This document shows, piece after piece, positions 23,030 through 35,873 of a stretch of DNA of 64,000 nucleotides. Position 1 is the first letter of the stretch. Each line of letters starts with the position of its first letter. The translations under genes were made by a program, and so were the position numbers. This stretch comes from Ascaphus truei (Eukaryota > Chordata > Amphibia > Anura > Ascaphidae), in contig CM071568.1 of assembly GCA_036426205.1 (NCBI GenBank), positions 303,862,836 through 303,926,835 of the forward strand. Reading direction: 5' to 3'. The notes below the pieces were generated by a model. The model searched no databases. It was not told where the DNA came from and saw only the letters and a list, made by a program, of their open reading frames with translations.

Positions 23030-23250
23030 ATGGGGAGTGGGGGGAGGGAGAAGAACACTGGGGGGGAGGGAGGGAGCGGAGACACAACTGGGGGGGGTGG
23101 GGAGAGAGGGACACTGGGGGGGGAGCAGGGGGAAGGGAGAGAGACACTGGGGGGAGGGAGGGAAGAGACAGGGGGAGGGAGAGGAAACTGGGGGGAGGGA
23201 GAGCGAACTGGGGGGAGGGAGAGAGAGGAGGAGAGAGACACTGGAGGCAA
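23030..23250 (+). repeat. purine tandem repeat, second block
   Basis: About 220 bp of GGGGGGAGGGAGAGAGACACTG-like units of the same family as 20,041-22,486. Confidence 0.85.
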
Positions 23251-23715
23251 AGCCGAGACTTGTGAACTTGCTGCAGGAGATTGTAGACGCGTGGCGGGGC
23301 GTGGCGGGGGTGGGGGAAGCGTCACAAGGCTGGTTCGCCAGGATTGCTGAAACAGCTTCCACATGCGCTGACGTAGTGTGATTTTGATTACATAGGAAGG
23401 GGGGTTGGGGGGGCCGAGAAATTTCAATGGATGAAAAGGGGGCCGCAGCATAAAAAGTTTGCTCACCCCTACATTATGCACAAACTGGGGAGAGCAGATT
23501 TGTTTATGATGGTGAAATGTATTCATTATTTAAGGATACATGTACATCCTCAAATAATTCAACACGAAAATGGTCCATGAGAAGTTAAAGTAAGGAACGC
23601 CTGGTCTATCATATTAGTGCGTTAAAATATCAACTAAACCAACAGCAATCTATAGGGGTAAAGATACTGTTAGTGCCCATGAATGTATGTCTTTATTTAT
23701 ATAAGGCCCCGCAGG

Positions 23716-24043
23716 TACAGGCAACCCCGGTTTAAGACACTCACTTTAAGATCACTGCGAGTAGGATACATCGCCCAATAGCAAACGGGTAGCTTAGCGT
23801 CATGCGCCGTACATCACGTCCTACAGTAATTCCGGCTCCCTACCTGTAGCCGAATCGTCGCTAAGCAAGGGAGACTATAGATCCTGTACAAGGCAGTTAT
23901 TTACATCATTTATTTTGCACGTTAGATGAGATTTGCAGCAGTCATTACAGTCGATAAGTGGGAAAAAGTGGGGTTCATTAAGTGCATTTTTCGCTTTCAT
24001 ACAGCCTCCGGTTCCATGCGTACGTTAAGTGGGTTATCCTGTA
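23716..24043 (+). mobile_element. Tigger-like MITE (copy in the indel-rich region)
   Basis: A roughly 330-bp element with inverted ends of the type TACAGGCA..CCCCGGTTTAA and its complement ending CCTGTA, flanked by TA. The terminal motif CAGGCA-ACCCCGGTTTAA resembles pogo/Tigger ends. Two further copies are at 34,568-34,936 and 47,491-47,826. It has no coding capacity. Confidence 0.72.
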
Positions 24044-24654
24044 CTCAGTGGGTTTACAGCAAAAACAATACCGTTACAGGGAATATAATAAAATAAAGTG
24101 CAACAAACAAAACGAAAATAGGAATGGAAACCCTGCCTGGAGAGCTTACAAATCTAGGGATGCAGGGACTACATGCCCATGTATTTCTGCCATAAGACCC
24201 ACAACTAAACCTGCTCCATTTTGTGTAATTGCGCCAGTCACAAATACTATTCATATAATTCCCAAGCACGGGCTGGGGTAATATTGACTCTCTCTTTTCT
24301 CTCTCTCACATTCAAACCAAAGAGAAAAAAAAGGCGCACTGCAGAAAAGAAGACTGGAGGCAAAAGCAGAAAAAATTACAAGAATTTATTGAGACCACAG
24401 CTAAGCTAAAAACAAAAAAAGCTGTGTGTGCTGTGCACGCGCCATAGTAAGTGAAACTCTTTGTGTGTTGTAAGCAAATATAAATAACAAATATTATTAC
24501 TGCTTAGAGCATGAGGAATTTGATTGGCCAGGGTAATGTTTCTTGGACAAGCCGTACCAGCATCTGGGGATGTTGAGCGGGGAAGGTGGGGGGTGCCTCA
24601 GAGGTGGGGTGGGAGGGGGGGAATAGGCACATCATTCTGGGGCAGGTTCGGCGA
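24044..24654. other. no gene seen
   Basis: A-rich, unclassified sequence with no counterpart in copy 1 and no recognisable domain. Confidence 0.4.
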
Positions 24655-25510
24655 TTCACTGGCGTGTTGTGTTCAGAGTGTGTGGGAGTTGCATCAGACG
24701 TGTGGGGTGCTGTGTGTCCGTCTGCATGCGATGTGTTAGTGTGCTTGTGCCAGTGTGCGTGTGTGTGTCAGTGTGTCAAGTGGGGTGTGCGGTCGAGGAA
24801 GTGCGCGTCATCAGTGTGGTTGGTGTGTGGCGGCGGTCAGAGTGCGTGCGTGTGGGGTTAGTGTGCGGTGTGTGTAGAGTGTGCCGTGCATGTGTGTCAG
24901 AGTTGTGAGTGTGTTCAGAGTCGTGCTGAGTGGTCAGGTGTGCATGCGTGATCAGAGTGTGCTTGCGTGTGTCAGTGTGTGCGTGAGTGTGTCAGTGTGC
25001 ATGAGTGTGTCAGTGTGCGTGCGTTGTGTTAGTGTGCGTTGAGTGTGTCAGAGTGTTGAGTGGTGGTCAGAGTGTGAGTGAATGTGTCAGAGTGTGCGTG
25101 AGTGTGTCAGAGTGTCGAGTGCGTGTGTGTCAGTGTGTGGATGCGTGTGTAAGACGCTGTGCCGTGCGGTGTCAGTGTTGCACGTGCGTGTGTAAGAGTG
25201 CGCTGGTGTGTCAGCAGTGCACGTGCGTGTGTTCAGTGGCGCGTGCGTGTGTCAGTGTGCGCGTGCGGGTGTCAGTGTGCGTGAGTGTGGTAAGTCAGTG
25301 TGCGTGCGGTGTCAGTCAGTAGTGCGTGCTTGTGTCAGGTGCGTGAGTGTGTCAGTGTGATTGTGGTCAGGGGAGGTGTCAGTGTGCGTGTGGCAGGTGC
25401 GTGTGTGCGTGTGCGTGTGTCAGTGTGATGCGTGTGTCAAGTGTGCGCGCATGTGTCAGGTGTGAGTCAGCAGTGATGTGTGTGTGTTGTATGTCAGTGT
25501 ATGTGTGTTG
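24655..25510 (+). repeat. TG-rich minisatellite (GTGTGTCAGTGTGCGTGA-like units)
   Basis: About 850 bp of variable 16-20-bp units built from GTGTGTCAGTGTGCGTGAGT. All ORFs (Cys/Val-rich) are by-products of the repeat. Copy 1 has no such block. Confidence 0.9.
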
Positions 25511-25569
25511 GTGATATCTCTCTGTATGTTGTCCTTGCCCCTCTCTCCTGACTCCCCCCCCTCCTCTCC

Positions 25570-25965
25570 TGACTCCACCAGCAAAATTGGCCCCCCCCAG
25601 CACTCTTTGTACTACCCAGCACCCTTGTCCTCACCCAGCACCTTGTCCTCCCCCAGCACCCTTTGTCCTCCCCAACACCCTTGTCCACTTGTCTGCACCC
25701 TGCTCCCAGCAACTTGTCCTGCCCCCCTGCTCCCAGCACCCTTGTCTGCCCCCTGCTCCAGCACCCTTGTCTGCCCCAGCACCCGTGTCCTGCTGCCCCC
25801 CAGCACCCTTTCCTGCCCCCCAGCACCATTGTCCTGGCCCGCACCCTTGTCCTCGCCCCAGCCCACCCTTGTCCTGTGCCCCAGCACCCTTGTCCTGCCC
25901 CAGCACCCTTTGTCTTGCCCCCCGCAACCTTGACATGCCCCCTGCACTCTTGTCTGCCCACTTGC
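25570..25965 (+). repeat. C-rich minisatellite (CAGCACCCTTGTCCTGCCCC units)
   Basis: About 20 imperfect copies of a 20-21-bp unit. Copy 1 has only two related units (6,970-7,018), so this block expanded in copy 2 or collapsed in copy 1. Confidence 0.9.
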
Positions 25966-27329
25966 AGTCGTCACTCAGGGGCATCAGGGTACCCCGGTCT
26001 CTCTATGTTTGGGCCGTCACCGCCACCCAACACCACCCGCAACCCTCGTGCTGTGCTGTCATCGTTCAACGGGGGATCGGGGAGGGATGGGGACGCTAAT
26101 CTCCACTTCGCCGCGACGCTGCTAAGAGGGCGGGCGAATATGCGCATGCGCGCCTCGCATCAACGGACGATTGTGCGCAGGCTCGCACAGATAGCTTCCT
26201 GGCATGAGGGACCCGTTGGGACGGTCAAATCTGCTGCGATGCGCCTCAACCTCCCATGTCGTTGTGCGGAAGGAGTGGGGGGAATCGCCGCCGCCATATG
26301 TTAGGGGGGGGGGAGTGGCAGCAATTAGGGAGCGGCAGAGAGCAGGCTGTGGGGGAGCGAGAGAAAGGGGGGTGGGGGGGAGACGTGATAGTACAATGCC
26401 TTTACATTTCGCCCAACTCTCCAGTTTTGCCCATCAGAAGAGGTGCCACTAAGAAAAGTTTCACTTCAAAACCTCCAGAGAGACTTCCGGTGACGTCAAG
26501 AGGATGGCAGCTGAAGGAGAAGCTGCCGAACCCTCTGAATGAATATTTAAAAAGCTATTAAATAATAAAACAAACCAGCAAAAAAACAAAGGAAGAATCC
26601 TAAGTAAACACCCAAAGATTCTTGCTCCGGTGACTTGCTGGGCTCCGGAGTGGATGGTTCGGCGAGCGGTTGTCTGAGACCGCCAGCGAGGCCCCTGCCC
26701 ACGTGCGGGACTTGCACCTCTGCCAGCCCGCAAAATTCAAACCCGACGGAGACGAGACCGGAGAGGGAGGCGGCGGAACTCTAAGCGCCTCCGGGAGCCA
26801 CGAATAGCGGGGAGCTGGTGCGCGACGGGGGCGGAAACCCCGACCACGGTGGTAAGAGAAGGCCCGTGTGGCCGCTGAGGCCGGAGGAAGGCCGCGAGCG
26901 GAGACCCACGCTACGGTCAAACTCACTCCTCCCAAGAGCGGTACACATAAACAAAAAGGTACAAACTGATCTAGAGCCCTGCGGGAGAGAAGAACGCCGG
27001 GGAGGGTACCCATTAGTGAAGGGAGCCATGGGCCCCCAGTAGCGTGGTGAGGGAGGAGGAGGCGGCCATCTTGGGAGGGCACCACGTGGAAGCACACACA
27101 CCACACAAGGTGCTAAGAAGAGGACCCTGTATGTCAGAAAAAAACAGTTAAGGCCAGAACCTCTGGGTCCAATAACCCCACATCTACCCAGGCAAGCTGT
27201 AATGGACTAAATAAAAAATCCTATCTGCTGCACTAAAAGACCCCACAGTTCCTGAACAGCTCTACATCTCACCCCCCCCCCCCAAAAAATAAAAAAGGAA
27301 TAAAAACAGATAAAAGGGGGGACTCCAGG
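25966..27329. repeat. GC-rich duplicated unit with the LINE-free (empty) insertion site
   Basis: Homologous to 7,019-8,017 joined directly to 11,310-11,676 of copy 1. At about 26,966-26,975 the sequence reads CTGATCTAGAGCCCTG without the 3.3-kb LINE. Frequent one-base indels separate it from copy 1. No gene. Confidence 0.8.
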
Positions 27330-28784
27330 TGACAAGTTACATAGTTACCTAGTGGATGAGGTTGAAAAAAGACGTTAGGTCCATCAAGTTAAACCTATGC
27401 TAAATTTAGACAACAGAAACTTGATCCTATATTATACTACTTATTGATACAGAGGAGGAAGGAAACAAAAAACCCCCATTAAGGGAAAAATCAATTCCTC
27501 CTGACTCCAGAATTGGCAATAGGATTAACTCCTGGATCAACATCCTTCCATGTATACTATTGGTATATCCCTGTATACCTTTCCCCTCTAAAAAGATGTC
27601 CAACTTTTTTTGAAAAATCATTGATATGTCATCACAGTCTCCATGAGTAATGAATTCCACATTTTAACTGCCCTTACTGTAAAGACCCTTTCCTTTGTTG
27701 CTGGTGAATTTGCTTTTCTCCACCCTAAGGGATGGGCCGGTCCTTTGTACTACCGTGGGATGAATAGTTCTTTGAAAGTCCCTTTGTATTCCCTGAATAT
27801 ATTTGTATATAGTTATCATATCCCCTCTTAGACGCTTCTTTTCTAATGTAAATAAATCTAATTTAGCTAGCCTCTCTCGTAAGTTAGAATGTCCATCCCC
27901 CTTTATTAATTTTGTGGCTCTTCTCTGCATACTCTCTAGTTCCATAATGTTTTTTAGGATTGGTGCCCAAAATTGTAACTCCATATTAAGGTTGTGGTCT
28001 TACTAATGCTATGTAAGGGGTCATAATTATATTTACTTCCCTTCAATCCATTGCCCGTTTGATGCAAGATAAAATTTGTTTGCCTTTGCAGACTACTGCA
28101 TGACATTGGGCACTATGCTAAGTGCTGTCTACAAACACTCCTAAATCCTTCTCCATCAAGGATTCCCCCATATATCTCCATTTAATTTGGAAGTCGCCTT
28201 TTATTCTTGTATCCTAAATGCAAACCTTACATTATCTGTATTAAACCTCATCTGCCATTTACCTGCCCACGTTTCCAGTCTCTACCAGTCCTTCTGAAGA
28301 GAAATTACAATCCTGCTCTGTTCTATTACCTTACACAATTTAGTATCATCAGCAAAGATGGAGACTTGCTCTCGATCCCAACCTCAGATCATTAATAAAC
28401 AAGTTAAAAAGAAGGGGGTCCCAGTAGTACGATCCCTGAGACTCCACTCACGACTTTAGCCCACCTGAAAAAGTTCCATTTATGGACAACCCTCTGTTGT
28501 CTGTCCTTTAACCAGTTTTCAATCCAGGTGCTGCATATATTATTACTGAGTCCAATTTTTTTATTTTGTACACCAAACCTGGTGTGTGAAACCGTATCAA
28601 AAGCTTTGCAAAATCTAAGTAGACCACATCAACTGCATTACCCTGGCTAAATTCCTACTACTCCCAAAGAAACAAATAAGGTTAGTTTGGCAAGATCTAT
28701 CCTTCATAAATCCATGCTGACTATTACTAAATTTGTTTTCCATTAGGTATTCCTGAATTTATCCCGTATTAACCTTCAGTAGTT
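27330..28784 (-). mobile_element. CR1 LINE 3' half, copy 2 (indel-rich)
   Basis: Same CR1 fragment as 11,677-13,156, with the same PLE insertion point. The RT frame that is open for 273 codons in copy 1 is chopped into short pieces here; the longest runs about 27,664-27,984. Confidence 0.85.
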
Positions 28785-30479
28785 TCTGGGGCTTCGGTAA
28801 GCGGGCGGGGCAATTCGTGGGGGGAGCGGATATCGATTGGTCCTTTAATGGTGCTTCAATTGTTGTACACTTTTTTTATAATATATTAAATTCATAATTT
28901 TTAGTCATTGTGTTCCGCTACACTATTAATTATACGAAATTTGCTAATTGTATATCTTAAATTTGCTAATTCTTGCGTGTTTGGGTTGTTTGTTTTGTTT
29001 GTTGTCTTTTCACCTTTTTATATCATATAACAAATGTATTCTTTTTATTTCATGTTTGATCAAAACGTTGGCCGAGAATACCCATCAATCCATCCGGTTG
29101 TATATTTATATTTTCATTGTATTTGATTCTTTATGACGATTCATTTATTGTTAGATTGTGTTTAGCGCCATTGATTACCATTCCAGTGACTACTTCTTGC
29201 TCTGACGAGGGGTCAGAGACGTATCTACGGCAGGCTACACGTTGGCCAATTATATTTCCTTTTATTTCATGTTATTTTCATTAGCCGCTACCTTTTTTAT
29301 ATTTATTGTTTTTTATTGTGTATTTGTCCCTGTCAAGGTATAGCAGCTTTTTTATAGAGCACTAGTCTCAGTTATTTGCATGAGAGCAATAGACACTAGA
29401 TATAATAACATATTTTTGATGATCCATCACCATGATTGAGGAGACAACCCCAGAGTAATAGGCATGAATAGAGATAAACTAGAAAGTACTCATAACGAAG
29501 ACGAAGCAGCTATGGGATGCAATCCTTTGGCGAAAAATTGTTGAACAAAAAGCATTCCCACGTGGTTTAAGAATTTTGTCCCAATTACATGATTTACAAA
29601 GTGATTCCTTCACTCTAGAGTGGATCGCATTATGATAATGCTCTTTGGCTCATGCGTCTTTGATCTCTAGAAGAAAAAATCACTCCAGGAGACTATACAC
29701 CCAGAGATTATGAAGAGAAAGGCAATTTGAATCCTTCAAAAAAATGGTGAATTACCATTGTTAGAATTCCAGGAGTAAATCTAGGATAGACAGCATGCAA
29801 AAGGAAGTGATTAAGTGTAAACACAGAAAATTCAAAGTGTAAATTGACTATCAAAGTGGTCAGTATAGAAATTGGAAAAAAAAAAAAAAAAAAAAAAACA
29901 AAAAAAAAAAAAGGAAGAAAAAAAACACACGGGCCAATGACCAAATACAAAAGTCAAAAGACAATACACCCTGGTAAATTTTTTCTCATTAAAATACCTA
30001 GTCATTATAAGAAAATAATCCCCCATACTAAAGAGAGAGAACAGGATCCAGCTCTTCAACTACACATAAACCCAAAAAGAGGTGATACACGTCCAAAAGT
30101 ACATAGCTCTAGCGTAGCACGTTGATTGAACAAAAACTACACCTGCCCCATATGGCAACCACTGGAAAAAGGAAATTGACAGTATTTTTGGAAAAATATT
30201 CAACATAAAAAACAAGTATCAGCTTTAGTGGATTAGAGCAGAACGACTTCTGTGTGAGGAAGAAAGAAAATACACAAACATTCTCTTTTTTTAGATTGGA
30301 GGAAAACCAAGAGCAGCAGCATGCAAGAGAAGCAATAAGCGATCTCTGGGAGAGACAGGAAATAACTTCCAGAGACAGAAAGAGGAAAGAAAAAACACCC
30401 TAGAGGAAAAAAGGGAGGGTAGAAAAGGGGAGGCAAAATCAACAAAATAGTACATTGCAATCATACTAATATTTCAATA

Positions 30480-32781
30480 TAAGCAACACCCATTACAGAT
30501 AAGGAGAAATCGTGTTATCAAGGGCCGTCTTTTGCACCTGGCTCAGGGGCCAATAGCTTCACACTGTATGTAAGTACAAAGATAGTAAGAAAAACTGTGT
30601 CTTAAGACTATTTTTTAAAGAATGATGCATTTCCGACTAGAACCCGATGAATTCCAAATTTACCTATTAAATTGCCCGGTTCAAGTTCGAAATTTAAAAA
30701 CCCTTCATTCTTTCCCAAATTCTGTCAGCGGCCCCCTTTGTTAACACATTTGCAAAGATGGTTGTGGACGATTTGGAAAACACAAAGTCGTCAATTAAGA
30801 TTAAGCGGGACAACCTCTCTATTGAGGAGAAGGGGGGGGGTCCTACTGCCTTGGAGCGAATGATCTATCGTTATAAATCAGCTGACAAGGGAGGGGGGTT
30901 GGTAATTAGGACAAGGGATTTATAATATTCAGGAATCCTGCGTATCCTTGGAGTAGGTCCAACTTACCAACCCCTCTCCTAGAACCCGACGAATATACCA
31001 CCAACAATTATTGGACATTCCTACCACAGGGCTTGAGCAACAGCAGAATCTAACAAAACAAGAGGTTCGATTTTCTAATAATCCACACACCATCATCAAT
31101 ATTACATAATACAGAAAATTCATAAAAAATCTACAATACCACCCGGGAGCCCATAATATCCGGTATTCAAATAACTAACTAGCACTTGTCTCAATATTAT
31201 AGACCATCATTTCAACCCCCATATGTCAATCAGCTCCATCATATCTTAGAGACCACTACCACATCCTGCAGGGACCCTCCATGACACCTCAATGGCAGGC
31301 ACACTATCATCGGTACAGGTGGACAGATGTCACCTCACTTTATACAGTCATTGACCAATGGTCAGGGTTGTGTGATGCTGTGGCCGTTTCCTGGACTCAG
31401 ATTCTTCGGTTTAAGATTTCCTTTAAGACATTTTTAATTCAGCCTTCAATTTATAGTAACACATAATTTTTTTCATTTTGATAATTATATTATTGCAGGT
31501 ATGTGGCCCCGCTATGGTACCCCCCCCCCACCAGGTTTGCTCACCCCAGTTATGCCAACCTGTTTATGGGCAGCTGGGAAAAAACATCAGTTGGTCGGCT
31601 GTCTTGGGAGCAAGCTGGTGCTCTGGCGGCGCTAATAGATGATATTATTTTATTTGGTAAGGACCACCCCCATCAATTAGAATTATTTCAGTTGTTATGA
31701 ACGATAATCCTTAAATTTACAATTCACGTTTAATTCCAGCAATACATCTGTTGATTTTTGGATTTCGTTATTTTAATAATGGACATAAATTACATACAAA
31801 AAACAGATTTTAAGAAGGTCCAGGGCTAACAACATTACATGCCAGCAGTCATACAACCCTACATGGATCATAATATACCCAAAAGGCCAGTTCACCGTTT
31901 GAAGCGAATAATTCCACCACTGAAATTTTCATCAGCAGGCCATGATTAAAAAACAAAATTATTAAAGACAATATTCTTTATACTAAACTAGATCGAGCCA
32001 TATTTTGAAGTGGGATCAAATTGATAGAAGAACTCTTCTTCAATAGAAACAAAAAAAGCAAAGAAAGCTCTCTAAAAATACCATTTACTACCCAATACAA
32101 CCAGATGGGCTCACAGCCATCAAGAACTTTACGTAAGTATTGGCCAATTTGAGGAAGGATAGGGACTGTAGATCTTACCCCATACATCCTAAAATATATT
32201 CACCAAAGTCTAAATATGGGCCAAAAAATTAGCTCATAGTTGTCCTTATCCGTCAAAAATACTCGTACTAATTAAACAATAAAATGGGTATTTCCCTTGC
32301 ATTTCATGTACAGCCTGTAATAGTCTAGAAGCGCCAGTTTAAATAATCATGACCACAACGAAAAAATAACAATATCAACAGTGATTAATTGTAATAGTAT
32401 AAAATGTAATCTATCCCTTTGAGTTGTCCTGGCGAGTCTGCAGTATGTGGGTATGACAACTGGCCCATCAAACGCCGTTTCTCTATGAACATTTAAAACA
32501 TCAAAAAGGTTTAATCACTCATAGCGTTTAGAATCCTTTTCCAGTGCATGGTGGAAGTCCAATTGGGTCTGAAATGTATGATATATAGAGCCTTACACCT
32601 AATGGCGTGGAGGGTATTATCAATACACAATTTAGGGAACGGAATCCTTTTGATCTACGAACTCCGTACAATGACTCCACAGGGCTTAAGTTGCTTTTAT
32701 CTAACATCATCTGTTGGAGAAATACGTATTATGAACTTTAAAAAGATTACATTAATATTTAGTCCAAAATATTTCACATAA
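30480..32781 (+). pseudogene. PLE reverse transcriptase plus GIY-YIG endonuclease, copy 2 (broken)
   Basis: Frame 31,281-31,466 carries Trp-Thr-Asp-Val-Thr-Ser-Leu-Tyr-Thr, the RT block with the first catalytic Asp. Frame 31,503-31,700 carries Tyr-Ala-Asn-Leu-Phe-Met-Gly-Ser-Trp-Glu and an Ile-Asp-Asp-Ile-Ile-Leu-Phe catalytic box (about 31,632-31,655). Frame 32,548-32,781 carries the GIY-YIG C-terminal stretch and is identical to copy 1. Indels separate the pieces. It complements copy 1: each retains motifs that the other has lost. Confidence 0.83.
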
Positions 32782-33440
32782 TATGTCACTTTACTAGTTC
32801 ATGTTCTTAAGATTAGTAGTCACACATTATATGATTTTATTATATCGTATATCTCTAGTTACACGTTATAACATTACACATAATTCATCATTGGGTATAT
32901 ATACACAATGGTAAGTTATATATTTATGAATCATTAATTAATTCTTTTATAAGTATTACATGCACCATAGGTATTCACTTCCATGTAACCACTATTAGTA
33001 TTCTGCTAACATACATGACGTAGATCTCTTTCAAACAACCAGACTATGTCATCGAAATCCTAGCTATGTTGGGACCTAAATCTTTAGATTCACTCTTGAT
33101 CATATCTGTTTATTACCAATGGTCACCAATCCATATACAGCATTGCTTGTCTATCCTTATCTTTAAAAATAATTGTTAATAATATATTTAAATAATAATA
33201 TATTTTATTATCTTCTAATTTTGATGCCATTTCTAATTGTTTGATATGTTTTCTGTTTCCATATATATGTAGTTTCACTGTTTTCTAATGTTATAGGTAT
33301 TTTTATGTATTTATGGTGTGATGATATATGTCGCAGTTTATATTTAGATCACTGCCCGCTCTGAGCGGGACTGTATTACAGGTGCTTGCACTTTAAAAAT
33401 TGATAAATAACGGACACACAGGGACTACTTATTCAATTTA

Positions 33441-33486
33441 AACCCTGATGAAAGGAAGCCGTAGCTTCTGTGAAACGCGTTGGTGG
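33441..33486 (+). ncRNA. hammerhead ribozyme motif of the PLE, copy 2
   Basis: Identical to the copy 1 motif: CTGATGA at 33,445-33,451, stem II, GAAA at 33,472-33,475, then CGCGTTGG. Confidence 0.75.
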
Positions 33487-34567
33487 TCCCGTTATCCCCC
33501 GTTGACCGTCAGCTCACTATTCCATTGCCAGCCCAGCGTGGCAGTGCAGAGTTCTGTGACACACAGGTGGTACTTGCCGCCATTTGGATGATACGCGACC
33601 CGCGGAGGAAGCAGGGAAGATTTTGCGGTTGGGCGGGGGTTTGCCGTCAATACTGTGACCGGGAGCTCTTGCGCATGACCGGAAGCTTCCACATCAAGAC
33701 AGTGTTCCTGCCCCTGTCAACCGAGTGGAGGGACGCTTTCTCCATTTCTACACCATCAGCACGCTTCTTTGGCTAATTTCTATGTGAAATCCATCTGTAA
33801 GCTGTGCCGTTGTGTAAGATAGAAATGTTTATTGGTGTATTTGTGAGGAGGGGATATCTCTTAATTAATATTTCGCACCGCGGTTTATAGTCTGGGGGGG
33901 GGGGGGGGGACTCGGTAAGCGGGCAATTCGGAAGGATATCGATTGGGTCCTTTAATTGTGCTTAATGTTGTACATGTTTTTTAATATATTAAATTCATCA
34001 TTTAGTTATTGTGTGTTCAGCTACACTATTATTATTCGAATAGTTGCTAATTGTATATTTAATATTTTGTAATTCTTGATGTTTGTTTGTTTGTTTGTTT
34101 GTTTGCTTTCACATTTTACGTATACACTATGTATATTCTTTTTTATCATGTTTGATCAACGTGGGCCGCGGATCACCCATTCAATTCAAATCCGGTTGTA
34201 TATTATTTTAGTGTATTTGTAATTGACGATTCATTTATTGTAGATTGTGTTTAGCGCCATTGATACCATTCCAGTGACATACTCTGTATGACGAGGGGTC
34301 AGAGGAAGTATCTAGGCAGGCTTAACGGGTCCAATTCTATTTCTTTTATTTCATTTATTTTCATTAGCGCTACCTATTGTTGTTTATTATTTTTATTGTT
34401 TTTTAATGTGTTTTAGGTAGTTCCCCTACTATTGACCGTCAGGTTACATGGTCTGTAAATTTCCCGATTGTGATCTAGCTCCTTTTTAATATAGGCACCA
34501 CATCTGCTTCCGGGCAAATCTTGTGCCGGTACCGAGCATGTGGGAAATGGAGTCCTTGAATATAAAA

Positions 34568-34936
34568 TACAGGCATTACCCGCATAACGTACGCAATGGG
34601 AGCCGGAGCATGTAGGGAAGCGGGGGAAAATGCATTAAAGTGACGCACTAACTTTTTTCCCATATGAGGCAGTCATGTGTACGTACGCACCACTTATCGA
34701 GGCATGTACTGTACTGCAATCGTCATATACGTGCTTAACTGATGTAAATAACGCATTTGTAACAGGCTCTATAGTCTCCCCGCTTGTTAACAGCTTCGGT
34801 ACAGGTAGGGAGCCGGTATTGCTGTTCAGGACGTGCTGACAGGCGCATGCGCTAGCTACCGTTTGCCTATTGGGCGATATGTACTTACTCGCAAGTGTAC
34901 TTAAAGTGAGTGTCCTTAAACCGGGGTATGCCTGTA
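34568..34936 (-). mobile_element. Tigger-like MITE inside the CR1
   Basis: Reverse-complement copy of the 47,491-47,826 element, with the same inverted ends (TACAGGCATTACCC... and ...GGTATGCCTGTA) and TA at both edges. It interrupts the CR1 RT frame, so it is younger than the CR1. Confidence 0.82.
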
Positions 34937-35431
34937 ATGGTTTTGCTATTACTGAGCTTAACTCCTTGAGAACTCTTGGATGTATGCCATCGGGGCCAGG
35001 TGCCTTATTTACTTACATTTTTTCAAGTCGCTTATGAACTTCTTCTTCAGTTAACCAATTGTTCATTAATATGGAGGTTGTGGCTTCCTCCTGCGGCACT
35101 ACTAATTAATTCTTAATTCTTCCCTGGTAAACACAGAGGCAAAGAATTTGTTTAATACCTCAGCTTTTTCCTTATCTCCAATAATCTGCCTGCCCATCTC
35201 ACACTGAAAGGGTCCTATATTTTCTTTTCTCATTTATTTGTTATTAAGGTACTTCAAGAACTTTTTAGGGTTTACCTTACTTTCTATTGCAATCCTTTTT
35301 TCATTATCCATTTTTGCTAATTTGATTGCCCTTTTGCAATTTTTGTTACAGTCCTTATAATTCTGATACGATGTCTCTGTCCCTTCTGACAAAGAATCTA
35401 AACGCCTTCCTCTTCTTGTCCATTTCCTCCC

Positions 35432-35873
35432 CTACCTGTTTATTGGTTTTGACTTATTTCTTTTATACTTATTACCCAAGGGTATACACTGATAAGTGTG
35501 CTTTTCTAACAATGTTTTAAAGACTGCCCATTTATCTTCTACATCTTCTACATTTTTCCCTGCAAAAACATCATCCCATTGTATTACTACTAGATTAGAC
35601 CTCAGTTTATTAAAATCTGCTTTTCTAAAGTTTAAAGTCTTTGTTGAACCCCAAAAACCCGTTCCCTTTTGTTGTAACACTAATCTCATTGCCCCAGTCT
35701 ATGTCTGGATAATTAAAATCCCTCATTATGCAAACATGATCCAGTTTTGATGCCTTCTCCATTTGCATAAGTATTTTAGCTTCCTCAATCTCACAGACAT
35801 TTGGTGGTTTATAGCATATTCCCACAAACATTTTCTTTATACTTTTACCTCCACTGCTAATTTCTATCCACAA
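35432..35873 (-). pseudogene. CR1 APE-type endonuclease fragment
   Basis: Two overlapping frames (35,625-35,873 and 35,432-35,689) give the second half of an apurinic-endonuclease-like domain. The diagnostic motif Asp-Phe-Asn-Tyr-Pro-Asp-Ile-Asp-Trp is preceded by Arg where Gly is normal. The domain nicks target DNA in active CR1 elements. The frameshift near 35,660 and stops upstream make it non-functional. Confidence 0.85.

Larger units (their letters stand above)
4530..34410. repeat. large tandem duplication: copy 1 about 4,530-18,740, copy 2 about 18,741-34,410
   Basis: The order finger exon start, intron, purine repeat, GC-rich unit, CR1 3' half, PLE is repeated head to tail. The junction at about 18,740 joins the PLE end to the middle of the finger exon with a short T-rich overlap. 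Copy 1 alone has the LINE and the extra 909-bp duplication; copy 2 alone has the expanded satellites and a MITE. The copies differ chiefly by small indels. Confidence 0.8.
28785..34416 (+). mobile_element. Penelope-like element (Neptune-type), copy 2
   Basis: Same architecture as copy 1: a pseudo-LTR at 28,790-29,330, RT and GIY-YIG remnants, a hammerhead motif at 33,441-33,486, and a pseudo-LTR at 33,912-34,410. Here the right flank is preserved: CR1 sequence resumes at GTAGTTC (34,417-34,423), which matches the left flank motif in copy 1. An internal 1.4-kb piece (32,514-33,931) is identical to copy 1. Confidence 0.85.

Noticed and set aside
24524..25322. Cys/Val-rich ORFs
   Set aside because: Translation of the TG-rich minisatellite.
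25494..26304. Pro-rich and Gly/Gln-rich ORFs on both strands
   Set aside because: C-rich minisatellite; frames change with every indel.
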